A DNA stretch of 43,931 nucleotides, from the NCBI GenBank assembly GCA_016290135.1, contig JAEESW010000019.1:1-43931 (forward strand), written 5' to 3'. Shown in pieces: positions 33,240 to 41,889 of the stretch (position 1 is the first letter of the stretch; each line of letters starts with the position of its first letter). This DNA is from a bacterium (GTDB lineage: Bacteria > UBP6 > UBA1177). The translations under genes were made by a program, and so were the position numbers. The notes beneath the pieces were generated by a model that had not been told where the DNA came from, ran no database searches, and saw nothing but the letters and a program-made list of their open reading frames with translations.

Positions 33240-33268
33240 TTGACCATTGCTATTTCAAAATGTTAGAG
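33240..33268 (+). promoter_or_regulatory. Candidate promoter of iorAB
   Basis: TTGACC (33240-33245), 17-bp spacer and TTAGAG (33263-33268), starting only 7 bp after the lipoprotein stop and 62 bp before iorA. The -10 is poor; the -35 and its flank copy the one at 30318-30332. Confidence 0.3.
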
Positions 33269-33330
33269 TGCCCCGCGTTTTTAAGCTGATTTAAGTTTTT
33301 GGCTTATTTTTTGATATTCTGGAGGTTATC

Positions 33331-34935
33331 GTGACTAAGAAGAAAATGATGATTTTAGGCGATGAAGCTATCGCCCAGGCGGCACTTGATGCCGGTATTT
33401 CCGGATTTTACGCTTATCCCGGAACCCCTTCCACAGAAATTATGGAGTATGCTCAGGCTTCCAAAGCCGCGGCTGAAAGAAACGTCCACAGAACGTGGTC
33501 GGCAAATGAAAAGACCGCAGTCGAGGGCGCACTCGGAATGAGCTATGCAGGCAAAAGAAGCATGGCTATGATGAAGCATGTCGGCCTCAACGTCGCAATG
33601 GATCCTTTCGTAAACTCAGGCGTAACAGGCGCAAACGGCGGCTGCATCGTAACGGTCGCTGACGATCCGAGCATGCACTCGTCTCAGGACGAGCAGGATT
33701 CGAGGATCCTCGCGAAATTCGCTCTTCTTCCGATATTCGAACCTTCGAACCAGCAGGAAGCTTACGACATGGTCTTCGACGGCTACGAACTTTCCGAAAA
33801 ATACAAAACTCCGGTCCTTATGCGTGTCACGACACGTCTTTCGCACTCCCGTTCCGGCGTTGAACTCAGAGATCCGATCGCTCCGAACGAGCTCAAGCTT
33901 CCGGAAAACAAACGCCAGTTCGTCCTTCTTCCGGCACTTGCTAAAAAGAGCTACAGAAGGACTCTTGAAAACCAGAAAAAGTTCATGGAAGAGTCTGAGA
34001 ACTCCAAATGGAACGCATACATCGACGCTGCCGACAAGTCGCTCGGCATCATCGCATGCGGACTTGCTTTCAACTACCTCATGGAAAATTTCGACGGCGT
34101 ATGTCCTTATCCGGTAGTCAAAGTCTGCCAGTATCCGGCTCCGAAAAAACTCATCGCGCGTCTCGCTTCGGAATGTGAGAAAGTCCTCGTTCTCGAAGAA
34201 GGCATGCCGATGGTCGAAGAAGCTCTCCGCGGCCTTCTCGACAAGGACGTCAAAGTTCTCGGCAGAATGTCAGGCGAACTTCCGCGTGACGGCGAACTCA
34301 ACCCGAACCTCATCGCAGCTGCTCTCGGCCTTAAAGAAACGATCGGAAAAGATGTTCCCGCTCTCGTTGCAGGAAGACCTCCGAAACTCTGCCCCGGCTG
34401 CAGCCACGCTGACTTCTACGCGGCTTACGTCGAAGCGGTCAAGGACAAATACGGCGACGGTCACCTTTTCGGAGATATCGGCTGCTACACGCTCGGCGCA
34501 CTTCCGCCTTTCCAGGCTGTAAACAGCTGCGTCGACATGGGAGCAAGCATCACGATGGCAAAAGGTGCTGCTGACGCAGGAATGTTCCCGGCTTGCGCTG
34601 TGATCGGCGACTCGACCTTCACCCACAGCGGCATGACGGGTCTTCTCGATGCAGTCATCGACAAGGCCAACATCGTAGTTTTCATCAGCGACAACTCGAC
34701 CACCGGTATGACGGGCGGCCAGAAATCGCACGCTGAAGGAAGACTTTACCAGATAGTAAAAGGCTTGGGCGTTGACGAAAACCACATCCGCGTAGTCGTT
34801 CCGAACAAGGCAAACCACGAGGAAATGGTCAAAGTCATCACCGAAGAGATCGAATACAACGGCGTTTCTGTCATCATTCCGCAGAGAGAATGCATGCAGA
34901 CTTTAAGAAGAAAAACCAAAGCGGCAAAGAAGTAA
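33331..34935 (+). CDS. iorA: Indolepyruvate ferredoxin oxidoreductase, alpha subunit, without ferredoxin domain
   Basis: With IorB it oxidatively decarboxylates aryl pyruvates (from Trp, Phe, Tyr) to aryl-CoA, reducing ferredoxin; a cytoplasmic anaerobic pathway. The N-terminal pyrimidine-binding domain shows FYAYPGTPSTEI and the conserved SANEKTAVEGALG. The C-terminal TPP domain shows LCPGCSHADFY, GDIGCYTLG and GDSTFTHSGMTGL...NSTTGMTGGQ. At 534 residues it stops at the point where most IorA proteins continue into a 2x[4Fe-4S] ferredoxin domain, ending RECMQTLRRKTKAAKK. It starts with GTG, with GGAGG five bases upstream. iorB follows after 12 bp. Confidence 0.93.
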   Translation: MTKKKMMILGDEAIAQAALDAGISGFYAYPGTPSTEIMEYAQASKAAAERNVHRTWSANEKTAVEGALGMSYAGKRSMAMMKHVGLNVAMDPFVNSGVTGANGGCIVTVADDPSMHSSQDEQDSRILAKFALLPIFEPSNQQEAYDMVFDGYELSEKYKTPVLMRVTTRLSHSRSGVELRDPIAPNELKLPENKRQFVLLPALAKKSYRRTLENQKKFMEESENSKWNAYIDAADKSLGIIACGLAFNYLMENFDGVCPYPVVKVCQYPAPKKLIARLASECEKVLVLEEGMPMVEEALRGLLDKDVKVLGRMSGELPRDGELNPNLIAAALGLKETIGKDVPALVAGRPPKLCPGCSHADFYAAYVEAVKDKYGDGHLFGDIGCYTLGALPPFQAVNSCVDMGASITMAKGAADAGMFPACAVIGDSTFTHSGMTGLLDAVIDKANIVVFISDNSTTGMTGGQKSHAEGRLYQIVKGLGVDENHIRVVVPNKANHEEMVKVITEEIEYNGVSVIIPQRECMQTLRRKTKAAKK

Positions 34936-34947
34936 GGAGGTGCTCTT

Positions 34948-35538
34948 ATGAAATGTGATATGATTCTTGCAGGTGTAGGCGGTCAGGGCATTCTTTCGAT
35001 CGCACAGATCTTCGGTTATGCCGCAGTTGAAAGCGGTCTTTACCTCAAACAGGCCGAAGTCCACGGCATGAGCCAGCGCGGCGGCGACGTTCAGAGCCAC
35101 TTCAGAATTTCCGACAAACCGATCTGGAGCGACCTCGTTCCGATGGGAAAAGCAGACATCATCATCAGCGTAGAACCGATGGAATCGCTCCGCTACCTTC
35201 CGTGGCTTAACCCGGAAACAGGCTGGATCGTAACAAACACGAATCCTTTCATCAATATCGACAACTATCCGAATGTCGACGAACTTATGGCTGAGCTCAA
35301 AAAACAGCCCCGCTGCATCGCGATAGACGGCGACGGAATCGCAAAGGAAGTCAACAACGCACGCGGCATGAACATGGTCATCGCAGGCGCTGCAAGCCTT
35401 TTCACCGGTCTTGACATCAACATCATCAGAAAAGGTGTCGAAGTCATTTTCGGAAGCAAAGGCGAAGAAATAGTCAAAGCAAACCTCGCAGCTATCAATG
35501 CAGGCTGGGAATTTGCAGAGAAAAATTCGAAAAAATAG
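34948..35538 (+). CDS. iorB: Indolepyruvate ferredoxin oxidoreductase, beta subunit
   Basis: The gamma-type catalytic partner of IorA (196 residues, standard length). Visible: LAGVGGQGILS near the N-terminus, KQAEVHGMSQRGGDVQSH, the motif at the subunit interface, and GAASLFTGLDI. AGGAGGTG lies just before the ATG and 12 bp separate it from iorA, so the two should be made in equal amounts. Neither subunit carries cysteine motifs for iron-sulfur clusters, so a free ferredoxin or a separate small subunit must take the electrons. Confidence 0.95.
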   Translation: MKCDMILAGVGGQGILSIAQIFGYAAVESGLYLKQAEVHGMSQRGGDVQSHFRISDKPIWSDLVPMGKADIIISVEPMESLRYLPWLNPETGWIVTNTNPFINIDNYPNVDELMAELKKQPRCIAIDGDGIAKEVNNARGMNMVIAGAASLFTGLDINIIRKGVEVIFGSKGEEIVKANLAAINAGWEFAEKNSKK

Positions 35539-35550
35539 TTTTTCACATCA

Positions 35551-36228
35551 ATGATCGACCTTCATTCACATCTTCTTCCGGGGCTGGACGACGGCCCCGA
35601 AGAAGTTTCTGAGACCCTTGAAATAATTAAAGGGATGTCATCTCTTGGCTACATCGAGATAGTCCCCACCCCGCACAAGTTCCACTCTCTTTTCAACCCC
35701 GATCCGAATATCGTCATGGGGAGGATCGCCGCTCTCAAAAAGACGATGGTGAGGCGTTTCAGCTTCGAATATATGTGCAATATCCCGAAAATAAAGGAAC
35801 TTTCCGATCACCGTGAGTTTTCACGCACAAGCAACGGTTACAAAGTGATAATGGTCGAATTCTCACCGTTTGTCGGCAAAAGCGAGATCGAGAGATCTGT
35901 TTTTTCCCTTAACGCATCCGGTTTCATCCCGCTTCTGGCACATATCGAAAGATACCTGAAAGACGACGAATTCTGGCTTGAACTGAAGAAAAAATACAAA
36001 GTTTTTTTCCAGTCATCTGTCAGAACTTTGGCGAAAGCCTCATTCCACCCCAAGAAAAAGCAGGTCATCCGCTTTCTCGAAAAAGGAATCATCGACAATC
36101 TCGGGACTGACCTTCACCGCGCGTCGCAGCTTGAAAGCGTCGACAAAGGGCTCACTTTCCTCAGAAACAACTTCGCCGGATACGGAAAGGATCTGTTTTC
36201 CGACAAATTCCTGTTTGAAAATTCTTAG
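35551..36228 (+). CDS. PHP-domain protein, CpsB/CapC-type tyrosine phosphatase
   Basis: A 225-residue metal-dependent phosphatase of the PHP fold. Proteins of this group dephosphorylate the tyrosine kinase that controls capsule or exopolysaccharide export. Metal ligands are visible in order: DLHSHLLPGLDDG, PTPHKF, a Glu in VEFSP, LAHIERY and GTDLHR. It begins 12 bp after iorB but has no clear ribosome-binding site, so it may depend on coupling. No partner kinase lies in the window. The glycosyltransferase downstream (58 bp) fits a surface-polysaccharide role. Confidence 0.85.
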   Translation: MIDLHSHLLPGLDDGPEEVSETLEIIKGMSSLGYIEIVPTPHKFHSLFNPDPNIVMGRIAALKKTMVRRFSFEYMCNIPKIKELSDHREFSRTSNGYKVIMVEFSPFVGKSEIERSVFSLNASGFIPLLAHIERYLKDDEFWLELKKKYKVFFQSSVRTLAKASFHPKKKQVIRFLEKGIIDNLGTDLHRASQLESVDKGLTFLRNNFAGYGKDLFSDKFLFENS

Positions 36229-36286
36229 GATTTGCAATCGCCGGAATAAAAAGTAAACTCGCGGTCAGTTTTTACGCGGAGGCGCA

Positions 36287-37798
36287 ATGTTTTGGGACAA
36301 TATCAATAAAAAATTTAAAAATCTGCCCTTTGATCCTGTATATCTCCTTATGATTTTCTCTCTCATATTCAGGATGATCAACTTCATGGGAATAGCACAG
36401 GGAGACGACTTTCCTTACAGTTCCCTGGCAAACAGATTCGCAAACGGCAACTTTACCGCAAACTTCATTTTCGATGTCCGCTGGGTCGTTTTCGCTCCCG
36501 CCGCACTTCTTTACAAAATCTTCGGCATAAACGACTACACATCGCTGATCCCGACATTCGTTTACAGCGTTTCAAGCGTCTGGTTTGCCTATAAGATCGT
36601 AGAGGCGGAGACCGACAGAGCCACGGCTGTCATCACGACTTTGTTCTACACGACATATCCGATAGTCGTCATTTTCGCGAACTTTCTCCAGGTCGCGGCT
36701 CCGCTTGAATTTTTCACGCTCCTCACCGTTTATTCATTTCAAAGAGGGGCAAAGACCGAAAAGACAGGCTGGTTCATACTCGGCGGATTCGCAATAGGCT
36801 GGATCTTTTTCGCAAGAACGACAGGGCTTTTTATCGCGCTCTTAGTCTCGATTTACGTGTGGTATAAAAAAGGATTCAACAAAAAGACGATCCTCTGGGT
36901 CGGCTGCGCCGCGCTTGTTTCTCTCGTTCCGGCAATATTCCAGGGTCTCGTCTATCTCAAAGTCCACAACAACTTTTTTCACGTTTTCGATCTCAGCAAA
37001 AAAGTTGTCGAATATCAGAACAGAATGACAGATGTCGATCCGAAAGACCTCTTTTTCTACATAAGGACCGTTTTCACTTCCGGCAACTTCGCCCGCTGGA
37101 GAACATTCGGATTCGGCGGATACTTCACCGCTATAGCACTTCTTGCATGCATCGTGAAGATGTGCCTGAAAAAACAGGGAAAAGAAGTCTTGTTTTTCAT
37201 CTGGTTCCTCTCCTACTTTCTTTTCATGTCGTTCGCACCGACAAGTCTGTCGCCCTACACGACACTCATCAGAAACAACCGCTACACCATAATTTTCGTC
37301 CTTCCGCTCTGCACGATCTGCGCGATACTTCTTACAGATCTCGCAAAGACCGGAAAAAAGACCGTGGCAGTTCTGGCTTCCGCCTTATTTCTGACGATCT
37401 TCATAAGCAACATCTACTACTCTCTTGACAACAGCGCCTTCTACAAAAGAGTGCGCGGCGAGCAGAAAGAATCGATGTCCGTTCTCCTTTCGAACTATCC
37501 GGACACAACGATATACCTTGCCGACAGGAACATTGACTATCGCATAAACTACTATTCCGGCTACACGAACCGCAACTATAAATTCATCACTTCACTCAAA
37601 CAGATCAAAAAACCGGGCGTCTTCCTCATTCTCCACAAAATGAATTCAAGCGCCTCGCGTTTCAAAATATCCAGAGAAGAACTGGCGAAGATCAGAAGGA
37701 AACCGCCCAAAGGGATGACATTGAAACACAAAACTCCCTATTTCAACATCTACGAAGTCGATCCTGAGGTTTTGAAACAGAATCCCGATCTGAAATGA
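36287..37798 (+). CDS. GT-C-fold membrane glycosyltransferase (ArnT/PMT-like)
   Basis: A 503-residue integral membrane protein with about ten to eleven hydrophobic helices, the first at about 18-37, and a soluble C-terminal tail (about 385-503). The acidic pair in AQGDDFPYSS after the first helix matches the catalytic Asp position of GT-C enzymes such as ArnT and PMT, which use lipid-linked sugars outside the inner membrane. Donor and acceptor are unknown; lipid A, protein or polysaccharide are all possible. GGAGG lies seven bases before the ATG. Possibly co-transcribed with the PHP phosphatase. Converges with the S41 protease gene. Confidence 0.82.
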   Translation: MFWDNINKKFKNLPFDPVYLLMIFSLIFRMINFMGIAQGDDFPYSSLANRFANGNFTANFIFDVRWVVFAPAALLYKIFGINDYTSLIPTFVYSVSSVWFAYKIVEAETDRATAVITTLFYTTYPIVVIFANFLQVAAPLEFFTLLTVYSFQRGAKTEKTGWFILGGFAIGWIFFARTTGLFIALLVSIYVWYKKGFNKKTILWVGCAALVSLVPAIFQGLVYLKVHNNFFHVFDLSKKVVEYQNRMTDVDPKDLFFYIRTVFTSGNFARWRTFGFGGYFTAIALLACIVKMCLKKQGKEVLFFIWFLSYFLFMSFAPTSLSPYTTLIRNNRYTIIFVLPLCTICAILLTDLAKTGKKTVAVLASALFLTIFISNIYYSLDNSAFYKRVRGEQKESMSVLLSNYPDTTIYLADRNIDYRINYYSGYTNRNYKFITSLKQIKKPGVFLILHKMNSSASRFKISREELAKIRRKPPKGMTLKHKTPYFNIYEVDPEVLKQNPDLK

Positions 37799-37808
37799 TC
37801 TTTTTCTC

Positions 37809-37874
37809 TGCCGCGCTGTCGTTAATTACATCATAACGTTATCACGATATCACGAATAAAAATAGAGCGCGGCA
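37809..37874. terminator. Long-loop inverted repeat between convergent genes
   Basis: TGCCGCGCT (37809-37817) pairs perfectly with AGCGCGGCA (37866-37874) around a 48-bp AT-rich loop containing ATAACGTTAT and two ATCACGA/ATCACG words. It ends where the S41 gene's stop begins. Position suits a bidirectional terminator, but the loop is long and there is no clean U-tract. Confidence 0.35.
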
Positions 37875-39224
37875 CTAAAAACTGTAATCGATCTTTCCCA
37901 TTCCCTTGAGTTCGAGCGGAATGAGTTCTTCAATGGGTCTTCTCTTCTGCAGGCTCTTCACAGCCGCATCCGACGGGCACTTTCCGCTTGAAAGACGGTA
38001 AAGCGAAACAGCGAGCTCCCCTTCCCTTTCGTCTCCGAAATCGTGCTTGAAGTCGTCTTCAGCAGAGCAGTCGGCTTCCATCCCCAGAAAGAAATCACCG
38101 TAATCCTGCGAATTGGCGTATTTGAACGTGATCGGGACGATCGTCTGGTCGCAGATATCCCTTGAATTCATCCCGACAGGTTTTCCGTAAGTCGTTTCGC
38201 CGATAAGAGCGACTTCTTTGACATAAGGAGTTATCGAATTTATCACCATTTCTGAAGCGCTTGCCGTGCCTGACGAGACAATGACCGCGACTTTTTCCAT
38301 TCCCGAAAGTGAATTTTTAAGCACGTTGCCTTTATATGAGGTGTTCTGCTCAGGATGCTTATTGTTGTAGAGCAGTTTTATAACATCCTCACCTTTCGCC
38401 TTCTCTCCCACAATAAGGTTGACGAGCTGGTGCGCGATCTTCACGAGTCCGCCGCCGTTGTAGCGCAGATCAAGGACAAGCTGCTCGATGTTCTCCTCTT
38501 TAAAGTGGGCGAAAACTTCGTTCAGCTCATCCTCAGAAGAGTTTATGAAGGATTTGAAGTGAAGGTATCCCGTCTTCACGCCGTCATTTTCCAGAACTTT
38601 GTATGCAAGCACCGATTTTCCGATGTAGTCGTCAAGAATTACCGTCGTTTCAAGCTCCTCACCCTCCTCAAGGACCTTGAAAACAACAGCCTCGCCTTTA
38701 TTTTCGGCATTATAGACATTGTTCCAGTCGGTCTTTTCCTCAAAACCGGCTTCCCCGCGGTGTTCTTTGTTGTAAGTTCCGTTCTCGTCCAGTTCTTCGA
38801 CAGTCACGCCGTTCAGGGCAAGGATCTGCTGACCGCGTTTGAGCCCCGCAACGCCGGCCGGACTTTCAGGATAGACAAGCGAGATAAAAACGCGGCTGTT
38901 TTCGTCACGCATCATCGACATACCCATACCGTAACGCTTTCCGGCATAGTAATCATCGTGTTCGGTCTTTTTGACCGAGTATGAAAAGCGGTCGATGAGC
39001 TTGTCGCCTTCGCGGTATTTTACGGCCGCGATCATTTTGTCGAGTGACTCGAAACCGGCCGGATCCACCACGGGAAGGTGCTCATACCACAGATACCACT
39101 CCTTGAGATATGCGAAAGCGTGTCTGTTCACACTCTCCTGAGAACAATCAGGCGCAACACTGTTCTCGCACGCTGTCAAAAGGAAAAAAGAAACCAAAAA
39201 AAGAAAAAGCGATGTTTTTTTCAT
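37875..39224 (-). CDS. S41-family (C-terminal-processing-type) protease lipoprotein with PDZ domain
   Basis: A 449-residue lipoprotein, lipobox LTAC (Cys19). After an N-terminal helical part (about 25-95) comes a PDZ-like domain (about 110-210: VYPESPAGVAGLKRGQQILALNG) and the tail-specific-protease domain. Its catalytic Ser lies in SSGTASASEM and the Lys in TTYGKPVGM. LDLRYNGGG is the usual oxyanion-side loop. Such proteases trim envelope proteins from their C-terminus. The strong AGGAGGTG site contains the stop codon of fabF, 10 bp upstream, so it is probably read from the fab promoter. The pairing with fatty-acid genes is unusual and may only reflect transcription. Confidence 0.9.
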   Translation of the reverse strand: MKKTSLFLFLVSFFLLTACENSVAPDCSQESVNRHAFAYLKEWYLWYEHLPVVDPAGFESLDKMIAAVKYREGDKLIDRFSYSVKKTEHDDYYAGKRYGMGMSMMRDENSRVFISLVYPESPAGVAGLKRGQQILALNGVTVEELDENGTYNKEHRGEAGFEEKTDWNNVYNAENKGEAVVFKVLEEGEELETTVILDDYIGKSVLAYKVLENDGVKTGYLHFKSFINSSEDELNEVFAHFKEENIEQLVLDLRYNGGGLVKIAHQLVNLIVGEKAKGEDVIKLLYNNKHPEQNTSYKGNVLKNSLSGMEKVAVIVSSGTASASEMVINSITPYVKEVALIGETTYGKPVGMNSRDICDQTIVPITFKYANSQDYGDFFLGMEADCSAEDDFKHDFGDEREGELAVSLYRLSSGKCPSDAAVKSLQKRRPIEELIPLELKGMGKIDYSF

Positions 39225-39234
39225 ATTGCACCTC

Positions 39235-40476
39235 CTAACTTCTTAAAGATCTAAATATCAAAACGGAATTTTGTCCGCCGAAGCCGAATGAATCGGTCAT
39301 GACGTATTTCAACGCGGCTTTGCGCGCAACGTTCGGAACATAGTCAAGATCACATTCCGGATCGGGCGAATCAAGGTTTATCGTCGGCGGTATCAGCCCG
39401 CTCATCATCGAAGAAACAGCCGCAACAGCCTCAAGCGCCGCAGCAGCGCCGAGAGCGTGACCGAGCATAGACTTTATTGAATTTACCGGGATTTTGTAAG
39501 CGTGCTCCCAGAAAACAGACTTTAAAGCCTTTGTTTCTGTCGGATCGTTCGCAACTGTTCCGGTTCCGTGGGCGGTAACAGCACTGATCTTGTCGGGCGT
39601 TATCCCGGCATCTGCCAAAGCAGCTCTCATCGCGCTTGCAGCTCCCAAGCCGTCAGGATCGGGCGAAGTTATGTGAAATGCGTCCGCCGAACTTCCGGCA
39701 CCTGCGATCTCTGCATAAATAGCGGCTTTTCTAGCCTTTGCATGCTCGAAACTTTCAAGAACGAGTATTCCTGCACCCTCACCCAGAACGAATCCGTCGC
39801 GCTCTTTGTCAAAAGGCCGAGACGCTTTTTCAGGCTCGCCGTTGCGCTTTGAAAGGGCGTTCATCGAGGAAAACGCCGCTAAAATCAGTGGATTTACCGG
39901 AGCTTCGCTTCCGCCGCAGATCATAAGGTCTGCCTTTCCGCTTTGTATCATCCTGAAAGCCGCAGCTATTGCGTGGGAAGATGAGGCGCATGCCGTGCAG
40001 AGAGTTTCGTTGGGGCCGCGAAGACCGAAAAGTATCGCAAGATTTCCAGCCGCCATGTTCGGGATCATCATCGGGACGCACATCGGCGAAACTCTCTTTG
40101 CACCGCGTTCAAGCAGGTTTTTGTGCTGCTCAAGAGTTGTCGCTATCCCGCCGAAACCGCTTCCTAAAACTATTCCGAAGCGGCTTTTATCTGTTTTTTC
40201 AAGATCGAGACCCGAATCAATAAGCGCATCTTTTGCGGCGACTGCGGCAAACTGCGTAAATCTGTCCATCCTGCGCGTCTCGCTTTTCGGAAAATAGGGA
40301 TCGGGGTCGAAATCTTTTATTTCAGCCGCTATTTTCGTTTTAAATTCCGATGTGTCGAATGAAGAAACAAGAGAGACTGCCGATCTTCCGGCTGACAGAG
40401 CGTCAAAAAGCGCGTGCCGCCCGATTCCGAAAGGGGTTACGCATCCAAGACCGGTGACAGCGACTCTTTTAAGCAT
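39235..40476 (-). CDS. fabF: 3-oxoacyl-ACP synthase II
   Basis: Condenses acyl-ACP with malonyl-ACP during fatty-acid elongation in the cytoplasm. 413 residues, normal length. Catalytic triad Cys163 in CTACASSSHAI, His303 in TAHGTGTVANDPTE and His340 in KSMLGHALGA, plus the C-terminal FGFGGQN. The ATG is only 3 bp after the acpP stop and its own ribosome-binding site is weak, so translation is likely coupled to acpP. Cys-His-His order excludes the FabH type. Confidence 0.96.
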   Translation of the reverse strand: MLKRVAVTGLGCVTPFGIGRHALFDALSAGRSAVSLVSSFDTSEFKTKIAAEIKDFDPDPYFPKSETRRMDRFTQFAAVAAKDALIDSGLDLEKTDKSRFGIVLGSGFGGIATTLEQHKNLLERGAKRVSPMCVPMMIPNMAAGNLAILFGLRGPNETLCTACASSSHAIAAAFRMIQSGKADLMICGGSEAPVNPLILAAFSSMNALSKRNGEPEKASRPFDKERDGFVLGEGAGILVLESFEHAKARKAAIYAEIAGAGSSADAFHITSPDPDGLGAASAMRAALADAGITPDKISAVTAHGTGTVANDPTETKALKSVFWEHAYKIPVNSIKSMLGHALGAAAALEAVAAVSSMMSGLIPPTINLDSPDPECDLDYVPNVARKAALKYVMTDSFGFGGQNSVLIFRSLRS

Positions 40477-40479
40477 GAA

Positions 40480-40713
40480 CTAAGACTCTTTTACCGATTT
40501 GATATAGTTCGCGAGATCGCCTAAGTTATGGAAATCAGGGAGTTTTTCATCAGGGATCTCGATCTCGAAGGCATCTTCGATCTTCATTATTATCTCAACG
40601 ACATCCAGCGAATCGATCTTCATTTCCTTAAGTGATGATGCCGGAGTTATTTCGATACTTTCATCAAGAGCGAGATGATGTCTTACGATGTCGGCGATTT
40701 TTTCGAAATACAT
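40480..40713 (-). CDS. acpP: Acyl carrier protein
   Basis: The 77-residue acidic carrier that holds growing acyl chains on a 4'-phosphopantetheine arm attached to Ser35 in the motif DSLD (34-37). Helical pattern and acidic surface (KIEDAFEIEIPDEKL) are typical. It lies between fabD and fabF, with 9 and 3 bp gaps, the common arrangement minus fabG. Confidence 0.96.
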   Translation of the reverse strand: MYFEKIADIVRHHLALDESIEITPASSLKEMKIDSLDVVEIIMKIEDAFEIEIPDEKLPDFHNLGDLANYIKSVKES

Positions 40714-40722
40714 GACTTTCTC

Positions 40723-41667
40723 CTAAAATTTCAAGTTATTAAAAGTTTCCATATTTTCAACGTTCTGGATCCTGACTTCTTTTTCCATCGCGGCTGCGGT
40801 CTTTCGGATGAGTCCTGAAAGCGATGTTCCGGGGCCGATCTCAACAAAATCGGTGACTCCGTTCTCAAGCATGAAATCGACTGACGGTTTCCAGAGGACC
40901 GTGCTGTAAAACTGTTTTACGAGCGCCGGCTTTATTTCCGTTTTATCAGTGTAAGGCAGACCCGTAACGTTTGACAGAACAGGCTGATCCATCGGCGAGA
41001 CCTCAACATTTCTGATAACTTCAGCAAATTTTTCTGAAGCGTCTTTAAGCATCGAAGTGTGGAAAGGAGCGCTCACGGGAAGGAAGACCGCTCGGACTCT
41101 CGTTTTTGAATTTTTCTTTATAAATTCTACAGCCGCTTGTACTGCTTCAGTGTTTCCCGAAACTACGACCTGCGCCGGAGAATTGAAATTTGAGATCTCT
41201 ACTACTCCAAGGTCTTTGATTTCTTTAATAAATCCGGCAACTTCATCGTAGGTCAGACCGACTATCGGAGCCATGGCACCGACACCTGCCGGGACTGCCT
41301 CCTGCATGATCTTCCCGCGCTCTTTCGCCAGAGCGACCGCATCTGCAAAATTCAAAGCTCCGGCATGAACGAGCGCCGTGTATTCACCAAGACTTAGCCC
41401 CGCCGTAAAATCGCTGCCTATGCCGAATTCCTGCTTTACGACTTCGAGGATCGCCTTTGAAACCGTAAGTATCGCCGGCTGGGTCACTTCTGTCTGCATA
41501 AGTTCCTCGTCAGTTCCTTCAGTCACAGTTTTCAGCAGATCGAAACCGAGCCGTGCCGAAGCCTCTTCGAAAACTTCGGAAAAAACTTTGAAATTATTTA
41601 CGAATTCCCGCCCCATTCCGGCATACTGCGCACCCTGGCCGGGAAAAACAAAAGCTGTTTTAGACAT
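40723..41667 (-). CDS. fabD: Malonyl-CoA:ACP transacylase
   Basis: Transfers malonyl from CoA to ACP. 314 residues. FPGQGAQYAGMG at the start, nucleophile Ser92 in GLSLGEYTAL, the substrate-binding Arg (KERGKIMQ), and catalytic His in SAPFHTSML. First gene of fabD-acpP-fabF-S41. fabG, fabH and fabZ are not in the window. TTGAGGTG lies just before the ATG. Confidence 0.96.
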   Translation of the reverse strand: MSKTAFVFPGQGAQYAGMGREFVNNFKVFSEVFEEASARLGFDLLKTVTEGTDEELMQTEVTQPAILTVSKAILEVVKQEFGIGSDFTAGLSLGEYTALVHAGALNFADAVALAKERGKIMQEAVPAGVGAMAPIVGLTYDEVAGFIKEIKDLGVVEISNFNSPAQVVVSGNTEAVQAAVEFIKKNSKTRVRAVFLPVSAPFHTSMLKDASEKFAEVIRNVEVSPMDQPVLSNVTGLPYTDKTEIKPALVKQFYSTVLWKPSVDFMLENGVTDFVEIGPGTSLSGLIRKTAAAMEKEVRIQNVENMETFNNLKF

Positions 41668-41697
41668 ATCACCTCAAAAAACCGCGTTCGGCACTTT

Positions 41698-41725
41698 TTT
41701 ATTAAAAATCGTGTGCTTTTGTCAA
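41698..41725 (-). promoter_or_regulatory. Candidate promoter of the fabD operon
   Basis: A perfect TTGACA (41725-41720), 16-bp spacer and a poorer AATAAA (41703-41698) on the minus strand, 30 bp before fabD. No FapR- or FabR-like palindrome is evident. Confidence 0.45.
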
Positions 41726-41797
41726 GAATTTGCCGCTATACGGCGGAGTTATTTTGTTGCGGAGATGGATCGAGCAGTGAAGTCCCAAAAAACAGAG

Positions 41798-41823
41798 TAA
41801 TTTTAAGGAAAATCAAGAAAAAG
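41798..41823. repeat. 26-bp direct repeat A, copy 1
   Basis: Identical over 26 bp to 43037-43062, TAATTTTAAGG followed by an A-rich tail. The two copies flank the lipoprotein gene at 41890-43005. Confidence 0.9.
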
Positions 41824-41838
41824 TCAAAGACTTAAAAT

Positions 41839-41888
41839 CACGAAAAAGCAATTTCAGATGCTTAATCCGGAACGCACTCTTTGCCGTT
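41839..41888 (-). pseudogene. Fossil 3' end of an EGF-like lipoprotein gene (direct repeat B, copy 1)
   Basis: Directly after the stop of the lipoprotein gene at 41890, the minus strand reads an orphan gene tail: the codons for NGKECVPD and TAA (41888-41862) plus about 23 bp of trailer. The same tail and trailer, about 90 percent identical by eye, end the next gene at 43588-43638. This is a remnant of a second gene copy, left by unequal recombination or a local duplication. Confidence 0.75.
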
Positions 41889-41889
41889 T

